Shown here in pieces: positions 17,789 through 26,295 of a stretch of DNA of 64,000 nucleotides. Positions within the stretch are counted from its first letter, which is position 1; every line of letters starts with the position of its first letter. This stretch comes from Rhizobium leguminosarum (GTDB taxonomy: Bacteria; Pseudomonadota; Alphaproteobacteria; Rhizobiales; Rhizobiaceae), in contig NZ_CP025012.1 of NCBI RefSeq assembly GCF_002953715.1, positions 3,674,501 through 3,738,500 on the forward strand, in the 5' to 3' direction. The notes under the pieces were generated by a model that worked only from the letters and a program-made list of their open reading frames with translations, ran no database searches and had not been told where the DNA came from. The position numbers were made by a program, and so were the translations under genes.

Positions 17789-18403
17789 ATGATCGGCAAG
17801 CTGAAAGGCACCATAGACGAGATCGGCGAAGACTATGTGCTCGTCGATGTGCACGGCGTCTGCTACGTCGCCCATTGCTCGGCCCGCACCCTGTCCAAGC
17901 TCGGCTCGGCCGGCGAGGCCTGCGTGCTGTTTATCGAAACCTATGTGCGCGAGGACCAACTGCGGCTCTTCGGCTTCATGACTGCGCTGGAGCGGGAATG
18001 GTTCAACCTGCTCCAGAGCGTCCAGGGCGTCGGCGCCAAGGTGGCGCTCGCCGTGCTCTCGACGCTGACGCCAGGCGAACTTGCCAATGCGATCGCCCTG
18101 CAGGACCGCGCCGCCGTCTCGCGTGCGCCGGGCGTCGGTCCGAAAGTGGCGATGCGTCTTGTCACCGAGCTCAAGAACCGGGCGCCGGCCTTTGCCGGCG
18201 AAGCGATCAATATCGCTCTCAAGCAGGAACTCGGCGAAGGCGTCGCGGCCGCGCCGGTCGCCGACGCGGTGTCCGCACTGACCAACCTCGGCTATTCCCG
18301 CGACCAGGCCGCCAATGCGGTTGCCGCTGCAATGAAGACGGCAGGCGATGGCGCCGACAGCGCCAAGCTGATCCGGCTGGGATTGAAGGAATTGGCGCGG
18401 TGA
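17789..18403 (+). CDS. ruvA: RuvA, Holliday-junction-binding subunit
   Basis: Binds four-way junctions and loads the RuvB motor. The 204-residue protein starts with the family N-terminus MIGKLKGTIDEIGEDYVLVDVHGV, has two helix-hairpin-helix motifs (SVQGVGAKVALAVLS and RAPGVGPKVAMRLVTELK), and a C-terminal RuvB-binding domain (ALTNLGYSRDQAANAV). The start at 17789 is preferred over a frame opening 10 codons earlier. Confidence 0.97.
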   Translation: MIGKLKGTIDEIGEDYVLVDVHGVCYVAHCSARTLSKLGSAGEACVLFIETYVREDQLRLFGFMTALEREWFNLLQSVQGVGAKVALAVLSTLTPGELANAIALQDRAAVSRAPGVGPKVAMRLVTELKNRAPAFAGEAINIALKQELGEGVAAAPVADAVSALTNLGYSRDQAANAVAAAMKTAGDGADSAKLIRLGLKELAR

Positions 18404-18486
18404 AAAGCCGGAAAACCGATGATGGGATGTCGAGGCAGCCGTTTTTTGGTGTATTGGTGTGACAGGTTTCAAAACGGAATGAGAGC

Positions 18487-19527
18487 ATGAGCGAACCCGC
18501 CCGCCTGATATCGCCGGAAAAGCGGGGCGAAGACCTTGATATCACGTTGCGCCCGCAATCGCTGGACGAGTTCACCGGCCAGGCGGAAGCGCGCGCCAAT
18601 CTCAAGGTCTTTATCGAGGCGGCGAAAAACCGCGGCGAAGCGCTGGACCATGTGCTCTTCGTCGGTCCGCCCGGCCTCGGCAAGACGACACTGGCGCAGA
18701 TCATGGCCAAAGAGCTCGGCGTCAACTTTCGCTCGACGTCAGGCCCGGTGATCGCCAAGGCCGGCGATCTCGCCGCCCTGCTCACCAATCTCGAGGAGCG
18801 CGACGTGCTCTTCATCGACGAGATCCATCGCCTTAACCCCGCCGTCGAGGAAATCCTCTATCCGGCCATGGAGGATTTCCAGCTCGACCTCATCATCGGG
18901 GAAGGCCCTGCCGCTCGCTCGGTGAAGATCGACCTGTCGAAATTCACGCTGGTGGCGGCCACCACCCGCCTCGGCCTGTTGACGACGCCGCTGCGCGACC
19001 GCTTCGGCATTCCGGTGCGCCTGAGCTTCTACACCGTCGAGGAGCTGGAACTGATCGTGCGCCGTGGCGCGCGGCTGATGAACCTGCCGATCACCGAGGA
19101 GGGCGCCCGCGAGATCGCAAGACGCGCCCGTGGCACTCCGCGCATCGCCGGCCGGCTGTTGCGGCGCGTGCGCGACTTTGCCGAGGTGGCAAGGGCAGAA
19201 GCCGTCACCCGCGAGATCGCCGACGAGGCGCTGACCCGCCTGCTGGTCGACAATGTCGGCTTCGACCAGCTCGACAAACGTTACCTCAACATGATCGCGG
19301 TCAATTTCGGCGGCGGCCCGGTCGGCATCGAAACCATTGCCGCCGGCCTTTCCGAGCCGCGCGACGCGATCGAGGACATCATCGAGCCCTACATGATCCA
19401 GCAGGGTTTCATTCAGCGCACGCCACGCGGCCGTGTTCTGACCGCAATCGCGTGGAAACATCTGGGAATGCAACCACCCAAGGATATGGAGGCTGCGCAG
19501 TTCCGGCTGTTCCAGGAGGACAACTGA
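18487..19527 (+). CDS. ruvB: RuvB, Holliday-junction branch-migration motor
   Basis: Hexameric AAA+ ATPase that drives branch migration with RuvA. Walker A is GPPGLGKT (residues 60-67), Walker B is FIDEIH (109-114), sensor 1 is AATTR (LVAATTRLG), and the C-terminal winged-helix domain ends with QGFIQRTPRGRVLTAIAWKHL. 346 residues is normal. Stop codon is directly followed by the GTG of the metallophosphoesterase gene. Confidence 0.97.
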   Translation: MSEPARLISPEKRGEDLDITLRPQSLDEFTGQAEARANLKVFIEAAKNRGEALDHVLFVGPPGLGKTTLAQIMAKELGVNFRSTSGPVIAKAGDLAALLTNLEERDVLFIDEIHRLNPAVEEILYPAMEDFQLDLIIGEGPAARSVKIDLSKFTLVAATTRLGLLTTPLRDRFGIPVRLSFYTVEELELIVRRGARLMNLPITEEGAREIARRARGTPRIAGRLLRRVRDFAEVARAEAVTREIADEALTRLLVDNVGFDQLDKRYLNMIAVNFGGGPVGIETIAAGLSEPRDAIEDIIEPYMIQQGFIQRTPRGRVLTAIAWKHLGMQPPKDMEAAQFRLFQEDN

Positions 19528-20430
19528 GTGATCACCCGCCGCGGATTTTTCAAGGTTCTCGGCGGCAGTGTCGCAGGCGTCATGTCGCTCGGTGGTTATG
19601 CCTTCGCTTATGAACCGCTCGCGCGTCTCGCCATCACCCGCTACCAGCTGACGCCGCCGGGCTGGACGCCAGGGCTCAAACTGCGCGTCGTTGCGCTCGC
19701 CGATGTCCATGCCTGTGAACCCTGGATGTCGGCAAGCCGCATTGCCGCGATATGCCACAGGGCGAATGAACTCGACGGCGACGTCACCGTCTTGCTCGGC
19801 GATTACGCCGCCGGCATGAACATGGTGACGCAGTACGTGCATTCGAGCCAATGGTCGAAGGCGCTCTCTACCTTGCAGGCCCCTCTCGGCGTCCATGCGA
19901 TCATGGGCAACCACGATTGGTGGGAGGACAGGACCGCCCAGAAGAACGGCGGGATGGAAACATTCGGACACTGAGCCCTCGCCGACGTCGGCATCCCGGT
20001 CTATGGCAACCACGCTGTTCGGCTCGAAAAGGATGGCCGCGGCTTTTGGCTGGCAGGCCTCGAAGATCAGTTGGCGCTGCTGCCGGGCCGGAAGTGGGGC
20101 CGCACGCAGATGCTTGGCCTCGACGATCTCGATGGAACGTTGGCTCAGGTTACGGACGATGCGCCCGTCATCCTGCTTGCCCATGAACCCGATATCTTTC
20201 CGCGCGTGCCTGAGCGCGTGTCGCTGACGCTATCGGGCCACACCCATGGCGGACAGATCCGTTTCCTCGGCCGTTCACCGATCGTGCCCTCGCGCTACGG
20301 TAACCGCTACGCCTATGGCCATATGATCGAGCAGGGGCGTAATATCATCGTTTCCGGCGGCCTCGGCTGCTCCATCGCACCGGTGCGCTTCGGCGTACCG
20401 CCGGAAATTGTCGTGATCGATCTTGGATAG
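19528..20430 (+). pseudogene. Metallophosphoesterase gene interrupted by an in-frame TGA
   Basis: One reading frame encodes a TAT-exported calcineurin-like phosphoesterase (family of B. subtilis YkuE), but a TGA at 19972-19974 splits it after codon 148. Before the stop: twin-arginine signal ITRRGFFKVLGG, then LRVVALADVHA, VTVLLGDYAA and AIMGNHDWW (metal ligands). After it, in the same frame: LAGLEDQL, ILLAHEPDIFPRV and TLSGHTHGGQIRF (the remaining His ligands). Both halves are needed for the active site, so the split product should be inactive unless read through. It starts with GTG immediately after ruvB. Codon use is normal on both sides, which suggests a recent nonsense change (CGA or TGG to TGA) or a sequencing error. 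Confidence 0.85.
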
Positions 20431-20436
20431 AATGGC

Positions 20437-20949
20437 ATGACCAAGCGCACTCTCATTCGCCTGAATGCGGGCGCTGAGCGTTTCAACTATCGCATCGCCG
20501 GCCTCGGCTTTCGCGATGGCCACGTGCTCGTCCATCGCGCCGTGCATGAGCCCTTCTGGACCTTTCCGGGCGGCAGGGCAGAAATCGGCGAGACGTCGGA
20601 GGAAACGCTGAAGCGGGAGATGGTGGAGGAACTGGGCGTCGAAGTCACTGTCTTCCGCCTGCTGTGGATCGTCGAGAACTTCTTCCACTACGAACAGCGC
20701 GACTGGCATGAACTCGGTCTCTATTATCTGATGGAGATCCCGCCGGAATTCCCCTTCCGGCCGGGCGAAATCATCTATCGGATCGAGGACGGCGACAACC
20801 ATCTCGAATTCAAATGGGTGCCCGCAACGCGTGATGCCCTGACCGCACTCGACATCCCGCCCTATTTCATCGCCGATGAAATAGAGAGCCTGCCCGTCGC
20901 GCCACGTCATCTCGTCTGGCGGGACGGCGATCTGGATGACAAGAACTGA
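20437..20949 (+). CDS. Nudix hydrolase
   Basis: A 170-residue Nudix protein. The Nudix box reads GRAEIGETSEETLKREMVEELG (G-x5-E-x7-RE-x-V-x-EE-x-G), near residues 49-70. The Trp/Phe-rich preceding strand (EPFWTFPGG) is typical. Substrate not predictable from sequence. Six bases after the metallophosphoesterase frame, so co-transcribed. Confidence 0.9.
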   Translation: MTKRTLIRLNAGAERFNYRIAGLGFRDGHVLVHRAVHEPFWTFPGGRAEIGETSEETLKREMVEELGVEVTVFRLLWIVENFFHYEQRDWHELGLYYLMEIPPEFPFRPGEIIYRIEDGDNHLEFKWVPATRDALTALDIPPYFIADEIESLPVAPRHLVWRDGDLDDKN

Positions 20950-20956
20950 CGCAAGC

Positions 20957-21009
20957 AATTCAAAGTGTTACAGCGTCCTTTGCGCGCCTCAAAAGGCGCG
21001 GCGCCGTAG
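20957..21009 (-). repeat. RIME-like half element B (single palindrome)
   Basis: Only the TTACAGCG...GCCGTAG palindrome of the RIME family is present, preceded by the linker CAATTCAAAGTG seen in other copies. It lies 8 bases after the Nudix stop and ends about 30 bases before the next gene. The CTGCATAA palindrome is missing. Confidence 0.75.
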
Positions 21010-21038
21010 CCAAAAGCACTTGAAGAGGAGATGCGCCG

Positions 21039-21602
21039 ATGCCGACCTTCGATCCTGTCAGGCCATTCCGCAAACTTGCCTATAACAACGCCCTTGCCAA
21101 CCGCCGTCTGCTTCAGGCCTGCGCGACATTGAAGCCCGGCGAATTCGAAGCGCCACGCACCAGCTTCTTCCCCTCGATCAGGGAAACCTTGAACCACATC
21201 ATCACGGTCGACTGGTTCTATGTCGACGCCCTGGAAGGCGGCACGCTCGGGCTCAAGGCCTTCGAGGTCGACGAACCCTTCGATGACGTTTCCTCGCTGG
21301 CAGACGCGCAGGCGAAGGTCGATCAGCGCCTGACGGCACTTTGCGAGGCCCTGACGCCGGAGAAGCTCACCTCGACCATCAGCCTCCATCGCGGCGCCCG
21401 CATCCAGGAAGAGCGGATGGAAGACGTGCTCGGCCACCTCTTCCAGCATCAGACCCACCATCGCGGACAGGTGCATGCGATGCTCTCCGGCACCAGCGTC
21501 GCTCCGCCGCAACTCGACGAATTCATTGTTGCCGACGATGCCAGGTTCCGCGGTAGGGAACTCGCCGCGCTCGGCTGGAACGAAGAAACGCTGATGCGCT
21601 AG
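21039..21602 (+). CDS. DinB-family protein
   Basis: A 187-residue four-helix-bundle protein of the DinB/YfiT-like superfamily. Metal-ligand histidines are visible at TLNHIITVDWFY and LFQHQTHHRGQVHAML. Related proteins include thiol- and metal-dependent enzymes such as mycothiol or bacillithiol transferases, but the substrate here is unknown. Its final codons and TAG lie within a palindromic repeat. Confidence 0.88.
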   Translation: MPTFDPVRPFRKLAYNNALANRRLLQACATLKPGEFEAPRTSFFPSIRETLNHIITVDWFYVDALEGGTLGLKAFEVDEPFDDVSSLADAQAKVDQRLTALCEALTPEKLTSTISLHRGARIQEERMEDVLGHLFQHQTHHRGQVHAMLSGTSVAPPQLDEFIVADDARFRGRELAALGWNEETLMR

Positions 21603-21627
21603 CGCGTCCTGCGGGACGCGCTAGCGC
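21596..21627. repeat. Perfect 14-bp inverted repeat over the dinB-like stop codon
   Basis: Arms of 14 bases (21596-21609 and 21614-21627, arm GCGCTAGCGCGTCC) with loop TGCG. The TAG of the dinB-like gene is inside the left arm. It could act as a terminator-like hairpin. Confidence 0.8.
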
Positions 21628-21636
21628 TTTAAGTCT

Positions 21637-21687
21637 TTATTTGATGCCTGTCGTGGTCCCAAAACCGCTGTACACTTTTGGGCGACA
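21637..21687. repeat. Composite palindromic repeat, family P (copy 1)
   Basis: Imperfect nested palindrome containing CCAAAACCGCTGTACACTTTTGGG and flanking GATGC / ATGCAT arms, in the opposite orientation to the other copies. The same pattern (AAAGTG-GCAGCGGTTTT in a palindrome) recurs at 47391, 52082 and 60374. It lies in the gap between convergent genes. Confidence 0.65.
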
Positions 21688-21691
21688 TGCA

Positions 21692-23074
21692 TTAATCCTG
21701 CAGCCGCCTCTTCAGGCCGTCGATGATCGTCTTCGTGAGAAGGTCGTAATTCTCGTCGAAGTGATGATCGCCCGGCAGTTCGATGACCTCGGCGCCGCTA
21801 TCCTTCAGCGCCGGACAGGCGACATCGTCATCGTCGTCCTTGCCATAGATGCATTGCACGAGCTTCGGATCGATGTTCTTCAGATCGCCGACGGGATCGC
21901 CTCCCGCCCCTTCCGTCTTCTGGCCGAGCCAGCCGAGAACGGAGATGACGTAGTCGACTTCGTGCGAAAGCGACAGCAGCGACAATTGCGCCACCGCCGA
22001 CTTTTCGGCTGGCTTGAGGAGCTGGTAAGTGGCGGGCACGACATCGGCGCCGAAGGAATAACCGACGAGCAGCACATGCTTCACCTTCCACTGCTTGCGG
22101 TAGAAATCGATGATCTTCGAAAGATCGGCGGCTGTCTCCTCCGGCTTGCGCTCCTTCCAGAAATAGTGGAGCGAATCGACGCCGACGACCGGAATACCTT
22201 CCTTCTGCAGCGTGCCGCCGACCTCCTTGTCAATGTCGCGCCAGCCGCCGTCGCCGGAATAGATCACCGCCATCGTATCGAGGGCCGGCGTTGCCTCGAG
22301 CACCGCCAGCGGCAGGCCAAGCGGGTTGCCGAAGGCGCCGGAGGCGGTGACGAGATCGTCGAGCGTATCGGCAAACGCCGTCTGCGCATCGTCGGTGGAT
22401 TCGCGGATCTCGATCGCGTCATGGGCCTTCTTCAGCGCCTCGGCATGCGCCCGGCCATCCTTGTTGGCATCAGGCGTGAAGACGGTAACGATCGGGTCCG
22501 GCAGGACGCCGTCGCTGAGGCCATAGACCGTGCGTTCGCCGACCACCTGCTTGGACGCCGGCGTGCAAAGCTCCTTGGCAAGCGGAATGCCGGCGACCGG
22601 ATTAACGGCAAGTGTCTGGCCGATCGTCGCATCCGGCGTCTGCGCGGCGATTGCCAGCGCTAGGGCCCCGCCCTCGCCGATGCCGGCGACGATCGGCAGG
22701 TGATAGGCGTTGTTGCCGGTCGCGCGCTGCACCTGCTGGCTCAGCGATTCGATGTCGGACACCATGTAGACGCAGCCGTCGTTGAGGCTGACATCATACT
22801 GGCTGAGCGCCTGGATATAGGATGGAAAGTCGACGCCGATGACGACGGCGCCTTCGGCGACCAACCTGTCGGCTTCGGCCTTCTCATAGTCGCCCCAGCC
22901 GGCGGCATCCGAGATCAGCATCACCGTGCCCTTCACCTCCCCTTCCGGCAGGAAGATGTGCGGCGACGGGATGAGCCCGGTTTCGAAGCTCTGGGTGGTC
23001 TCCTCGGCGGCATCAGCCGGTGCGGCCGCGAGCATGCAGGCGCATGCCGTGGCAAGAAGGATTGTCCTGATCAT
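21692..23074 (-). CDS. acvB: AcvB/VirJ (AtvA): lysyl-phosphatidylglycerol hydrolase family protein
   Basis: A 460-residue periplasmic protein with a Sec signal peptide (cleavage near APADA). It carries two alpha/beta-hydrolase-like VirJ domains (about residues 40-210 and 265-460) and a nucleophile-elbow GYSFGAD motif. Agrobacterium AcvB is needed for tumour formation and hydrolyses lysyl-PG; in Rhizobium tropici this gene (atvA) is needed for acid tolerance. Its start overlaps the lpiA stop (ATGA), so it is co-translated with the enzyme that makes lysyl-PG. Confidence 0.9.
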   Translation of the reverse strand: MIRTILLATACACMLAAAPADAAEETTQSFETGLIPSPHIFLPEGEVKGTVMLISDAAGWGDYEKAEADRLVAEGAVVIGVDFPSYIQALSQYDVSLNDGCVYMVSDIESLSQQVQRATGNNAYHLPIVAGIGEGGALALAIAAQTPDATIGQTLAVNPVAGIPLAKELCTPASKQVVGERTVYGLSDGVLPDPIVTVFTPDANKDGRAHAEALKKAHDAIEIRESTDDAQTAFADTLDDLVTASGAFGNPLGLPLAVLEATPALDTMAVIYSGDGGWRDIDKEVGGTLQKEGIPVVGVDSLHYFWKERKPEETAADLSKIIDFYRKQWKVKHVLLVGYSFGADVVPATYQLLKPAEKSAVAQLSLLSLSHEVDYVISVLGWLGQKTEGAGGDPVGDLKNIDPKLVQCIYGKDDDDDVACPALKDSGAEVIELPGDHHFDENYDLLTKTIIDGLKRRLQD

Positions 23075-25674
23075 TTTCTCACTACCCCTTTCAATCCGCC
23101 CCCAATCAGAAATGTCGCGTCCATCAACGCAATCATCGGATTGCCCCCTCCGGAGACCGCAAGATAGCGCGGTTGCCAGTGCGGATGAAACTTGGATTTG
23201 AATGCCCGAAGGCCTTTGAAGTTATAGAAGCGCTCGCCATGTTCGAAGACGGTGCTGCCGATGCGGTCCCACACGGGCGCCGCCTCGCGTTTCGACATGC
23301 CGGAGAGAGGCGCCATGCCGAGATTGAAATGGGTGAAGCCCTGCCCTCGCAGATATTCCATGATCTGCACGAAGAGAAAGTCCATCGAGCCCTTCGGCGC
23401 GTCCGGCGAGAAGCGCATGAGATCGATCGTGCCCTCCTGTCTGGATTCGGTCACGAGGATATTGGCGAAGGCGACGATCCTGCCGTCTTTTTTCAGGATG
23501 CCGACCGGCTGCGACGAGACATAATCGGAATCGAAGGCGCCGAGCGAGAAGCCCTTTTCCTTGGCATTGTGATGCTCGAGCCAGGCCGTGGAAACGGCGG
23601 CTAGATCATCGATGACCGAAGACACGTCCTGCGGTTCGACGACGGCGAATTCCAGCCCGTCGCGCTGGGCGCGGCTTGCCGTCTGGCGAAGGTTCGCCCA
23701 TTTGCCGCCCTTCATCTCGAAGGTCCTGAGATCGGCCACCGCCAGTTCGCCGAGCTTGAAGGCGCGAAGGCCGGCATCAGCGCAATGGGACAGCAGCGCC
23801 GGCGATATCTGGTAGAACACGGCCCGGCAGCCGGCGGCGCGCGCCGCTTCGACGAAACGCCAGACGAGTTCCTGCACGGCGCGATGGTCGCCGACCGGAT
23901 CGAACAGCGCGATCCAGGAGCGGCCCTGCCGGCCATACATGATGAAGGCGTCGCCGCTTTCCGAGAACATGATGCTCTTGTCGCCCATGCGCACCAGATT
24001 GGCGTCGGCATTGCCCTGCTTCATGACGATCTCGACGGCACGCACCAGCGCCTCGTCCGTCGCCTGCTCCGGCCGGAAGCTCGCCGGCCGGAGCAGGCTG
24101 AAGACGGCAATCGCCGACGAGATGATGGTGATGCCGAGTACGGCGCGCAGCCCGCGTGGCGCCTCGGCCGTGAATTCGAACTGCCACCAGAGCTGGTTGC
24201 TGTATTCGACGTCACGATAGACGAAGAGCAGGATGACGACTGCGCCGACGACGATCACGGCGATCGCCATCAGCCAGGACGCCGTCAACGCCTGGTTCAG
24301 CAGCGAGGCCTGGCGGGTAAAGAGCCGGCGGCTGACGAAAAGCCCGAAGATGAGGAAGGCGAGAAATGCGGCTTCGACGAGCGCGATCGCCTTCAGCAGC
24401 GACAAAGTCAGCGCGGCAAGCGCCGAGAACACGGCAACCCACCAGGCGCCGTCGAGCCGCTGGCCGAGGCCGCGCGCGGCGACGACGAGTGCTAGCCCCA
24501 GCAGGCTGGAGAGGAAATGCGCGCCCTCAACCATCGGCAGCGGCAGATAGTTGGAGAGGAATTCGAGGTTCTGGTCCGGCGTCGGCGTGACGCTCGAAAA
24601 CACCAGCATGACGCCGAGCAGCAGCGCGAGAGCCGACAGCAACTGCGGCATCAGCCGTCCGCCGATACGCCGCATGCTGGAGGCGGCCGGATGGTCGACG
24701 AAACGACGCAATTCCGCCGCCGAGACCGCGAGCACGGCGATCAGCAGCGGCAGCACATGGTAGACCAGCCGGTAGAGCACCAGCGATCCGAGCACGGCAT
24801 CGATGTTCACCGCGCTGCCGAGCGAGGCGATGATCACGGTCTCGAACACGCCGAGCCCGGCCGGAACATGGCTGAGCACGCCGAGACCGACGGCGATCGC
24901 ATAGACGGCGAGGAAGACCGGCCAGCCGATGGCCGTCTGCGGCAGCAGCACATAGAGCACGGAGGCCGAGGCGGCGATATCGAAGGCGGTGACCAGGAAC
25001 TGCCGCGACCAGGTACGCGAATCCGGCAGGCGGATTGCCACAGGGCCAAGATCGAGCACGCGCCCGTCACGGCCGATGATCATCACCGCGCCCAGAATGG
25101 CGACGATCGAACCGGCGATCAGCCGCAGAAGGAAGGGGCTCACGCCGACGAGCGGGCCGATCTCGTCGGCGATGACGATGAGAGCGATTGCCGCGACGCC
25201 CGCAAGCCCCAATCCGAAGGACAGCGTGACGAAGGCGATGATGCGGCCGATATCCTCCGGCGAGAGCCCGAGGCGCGTATAGGCGCGGTAGCGAATCGCC
25301 CCCCCAGAAAGGGCGCCGAAACCGGCGGTATTGCCGACGGCATAGGCGCTGAACGCCGTCAGCGCGACATGCGGAAAGGGCAGCTTCTTGCCGATATATT
25401 CGATGGCGTTGAGATCGTAGAAGATCAGTGCGAGGAAACTGAGCGCCGTGAAGAACAACGCAAGCAGGATCGCGCTCGGCCTGGTGGCGGCGAGCGCACC
25501 GACGACGTCGTCATAGCGCACCTCGTTGGTGAGCTGCATAATCGCGTAACCGACGAGGCAGAAGACCACCAGTGATGCGGCTGCCAGCAGCGGCGTTCTG
25601 TACCGTCTGAATAGACCGCCAAAAGAAAACCCGTCCGTTTCTTCAATCTCTTCCAAATTGCCGTGCCCCGACAT
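23071..25674 (-). CDS. lpiA: LpiA/MprF, lysyl-phosphatidylglycerol synthase and flippase
   Basis: An 867-residue inner-membrane protein. The N-terminal ~500 residues hold about 13-14 hydrophobic segments of the MprF flippase type; the C-terminal ~320 residues are the DUF2156 acyltransferase-like domain that uses Lys-tRNA to lysylate phosphatidylglycerol (MGDKSIMFSESGDAFIMYGRQGRSWIAL, LMRFSPDAPKGSMDFLFV, GMAPLSGM). Lysyl-PG gives acid and cationic-peptide tolerance; lpiA is acid-inducible in Rhizobium tropici and Sinorhizobium medicae. I chose ATG at 25674; the frame opens six codons earlier at TTG. Operon with acvB. Confidence 0.93.
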   Translation of the reverse strand: MSGHGNLEEIEETDGFSFGGLFRRYRTPLLAAASLVVFCLVGYAIMQLTNEVRYDDVVGALAATRPSAILLALFFTALSFLALIFYDLNAIEYIGKKLPFPHVALTAFSAYAVGNTAGFGALSGGAIRYRAYTRLGLSPEDIGRIIAFVTLSFGLGLAGVAAIALIVIADEIGPLVGVSPFLLRLIAGSIVAILGAVMIIGRDGRVLDLGPVAIRLPDSRTWSRQFLVTAFDIAASASVLYVLLPQTAIGWPVFLAVYAIAVGLGVLSHVPAGLGVFETVIIASLGSAVNIDAVLGSLVLYRLVYHVLPLLIAVLAVSAAELRRFVDHPAASSMRRIGGRLMPQLLSALALLLGVMLVFSSVTPTPDQNLEFLSNYLPLPMVEGAHFLSSLLGLALVVAARGLGQRLDGAWWVAVFSALAALTLSLLKAIALVEAAFLAFLIFGLFVSRRLFTRQASLLNQALTASWLMAIAVIVVGAVVILLFVYRDVEYSNQLWWQFEFTAEAPRGLRAVLGITIISSAIAVFSLLRPASFRPEQATDEALVRAVEIVMKQGNADANLVRMGDKSIMFSESGDAFIMYGRQGRSWIALFDPVGDHRAVQELVWRFVEAARAAGCRAVFYQISPALLSHCADAGLRAFKLGELAVADLRTFEMKGGKWANLRQTASRAQRDGLEFAVVEPQDVSSVIDDLAAVSTAWLEHHNAKEKGFSLGAFDSDYVSSQPVGILKKDGRIVAFANILVTESRQEGTIDLMRFSPDAPKGSMDFLFVQIMEYLRGQGFTHFNLGMAPLSGMSKREAAPVWDRIGSTVFEHGERFYNFKGLRAFKSKFHPHWQPRYLAVSGGGNPMIALMDATFLIGGGLKGVVRK

Positions 25675-25911
25675 TCTCGTACCCTGCTGCAACTGCCAGC
25701 TTGGCGGGAATCATTTCAGATGACGTAACATGAAAGGCATATAAGCTCTATGAAGCCATGCCGCCGCTACCCCAGCCCCGCCGCCTGCGCCTCAATCATC
25801 CTCAATTGGGGCGAATTTGCGCAGGCGAGCGGCGCAGCACATTGCATTTTCGTAAGCTTCGGCAGAGCCTTGCGCTCGATGGAGAGTTGAGACGCGGGAG
25901 AATGGTTCGAT

Positions 25912-26289
25912 ATGCAGGATGGTCCGGCCTTCGTGATGCTTGCCCTCGGGCGTCTGCTGCTGGGTGGCCTCTATGTCGCTGGCGGCATTCAACATTTTTT
26001 CGTCATCGTGCCGCTGACCGAGGCGATCGAAACCCGCGGCGTCCCTTTTGCGAAATGGGTGCTGGTCTTGGGCAGCATGTTCCAGATCGTCGCCGGCATC
26101 CTGCTGATGCTCGGCCTTTTTGTCGCGGCAGCGGCATTCGGTCTCATCGTCTTCACGCTGGCGGCCACCGTCATGTTGCTGAATTTCTGGGAGATGCAGG
26201 GAACGGCGCGCGACAGCGCGATCAATACCTGGAAAACCAACATGGCGATCATCGGTGGCCTGCTGATCGCGGCCGCCGGCGCGATGTGA
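25912..26289 (+). CDS. DoxX-family membrane protein
   Basis: A 125-residue integral membrane protein with about four hydrophobic segments. It opens with LALGRLLLGGLYVAGGIQHF, the DoxX signature, followed by MFQIVAGILLMLGLFVAAAAFGLIVFTLAATVMLLNFWE. DoxX proteins are small quinone-linked or redox-related membrane proteins of uncertain role. Convergent with the MscS gene, 6 bases between stops. Confidence 0.85.
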   Translation: MQDGPAFVMLALGRLLLGGLYVAGGIQHFFVIVPLTEAIETRGVPFAKWVLVLGSMFQIVAGILLMLGLFVAAAAFGLIVFTLAATVMLLNFWEMQGTARDSAINTWKTNMAIIGGLLIAAAGAM

Positions 26290-26295
26290 GGCGGT

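Noticed and set aside
19972..19974. Could the TGA encode selenocysteine?
   Set aside because: Metallophosphoesterases of this family are not selenoproteins, and I see no SECIS-like hairpin right after it; a nonsense change or error is simpler.
25715..25740. CTTTCAT and ACGTCAT upstream of lpiA as a Pho box
   Set aside because: The period is 10 rather than 11 bases and the second half is weak.
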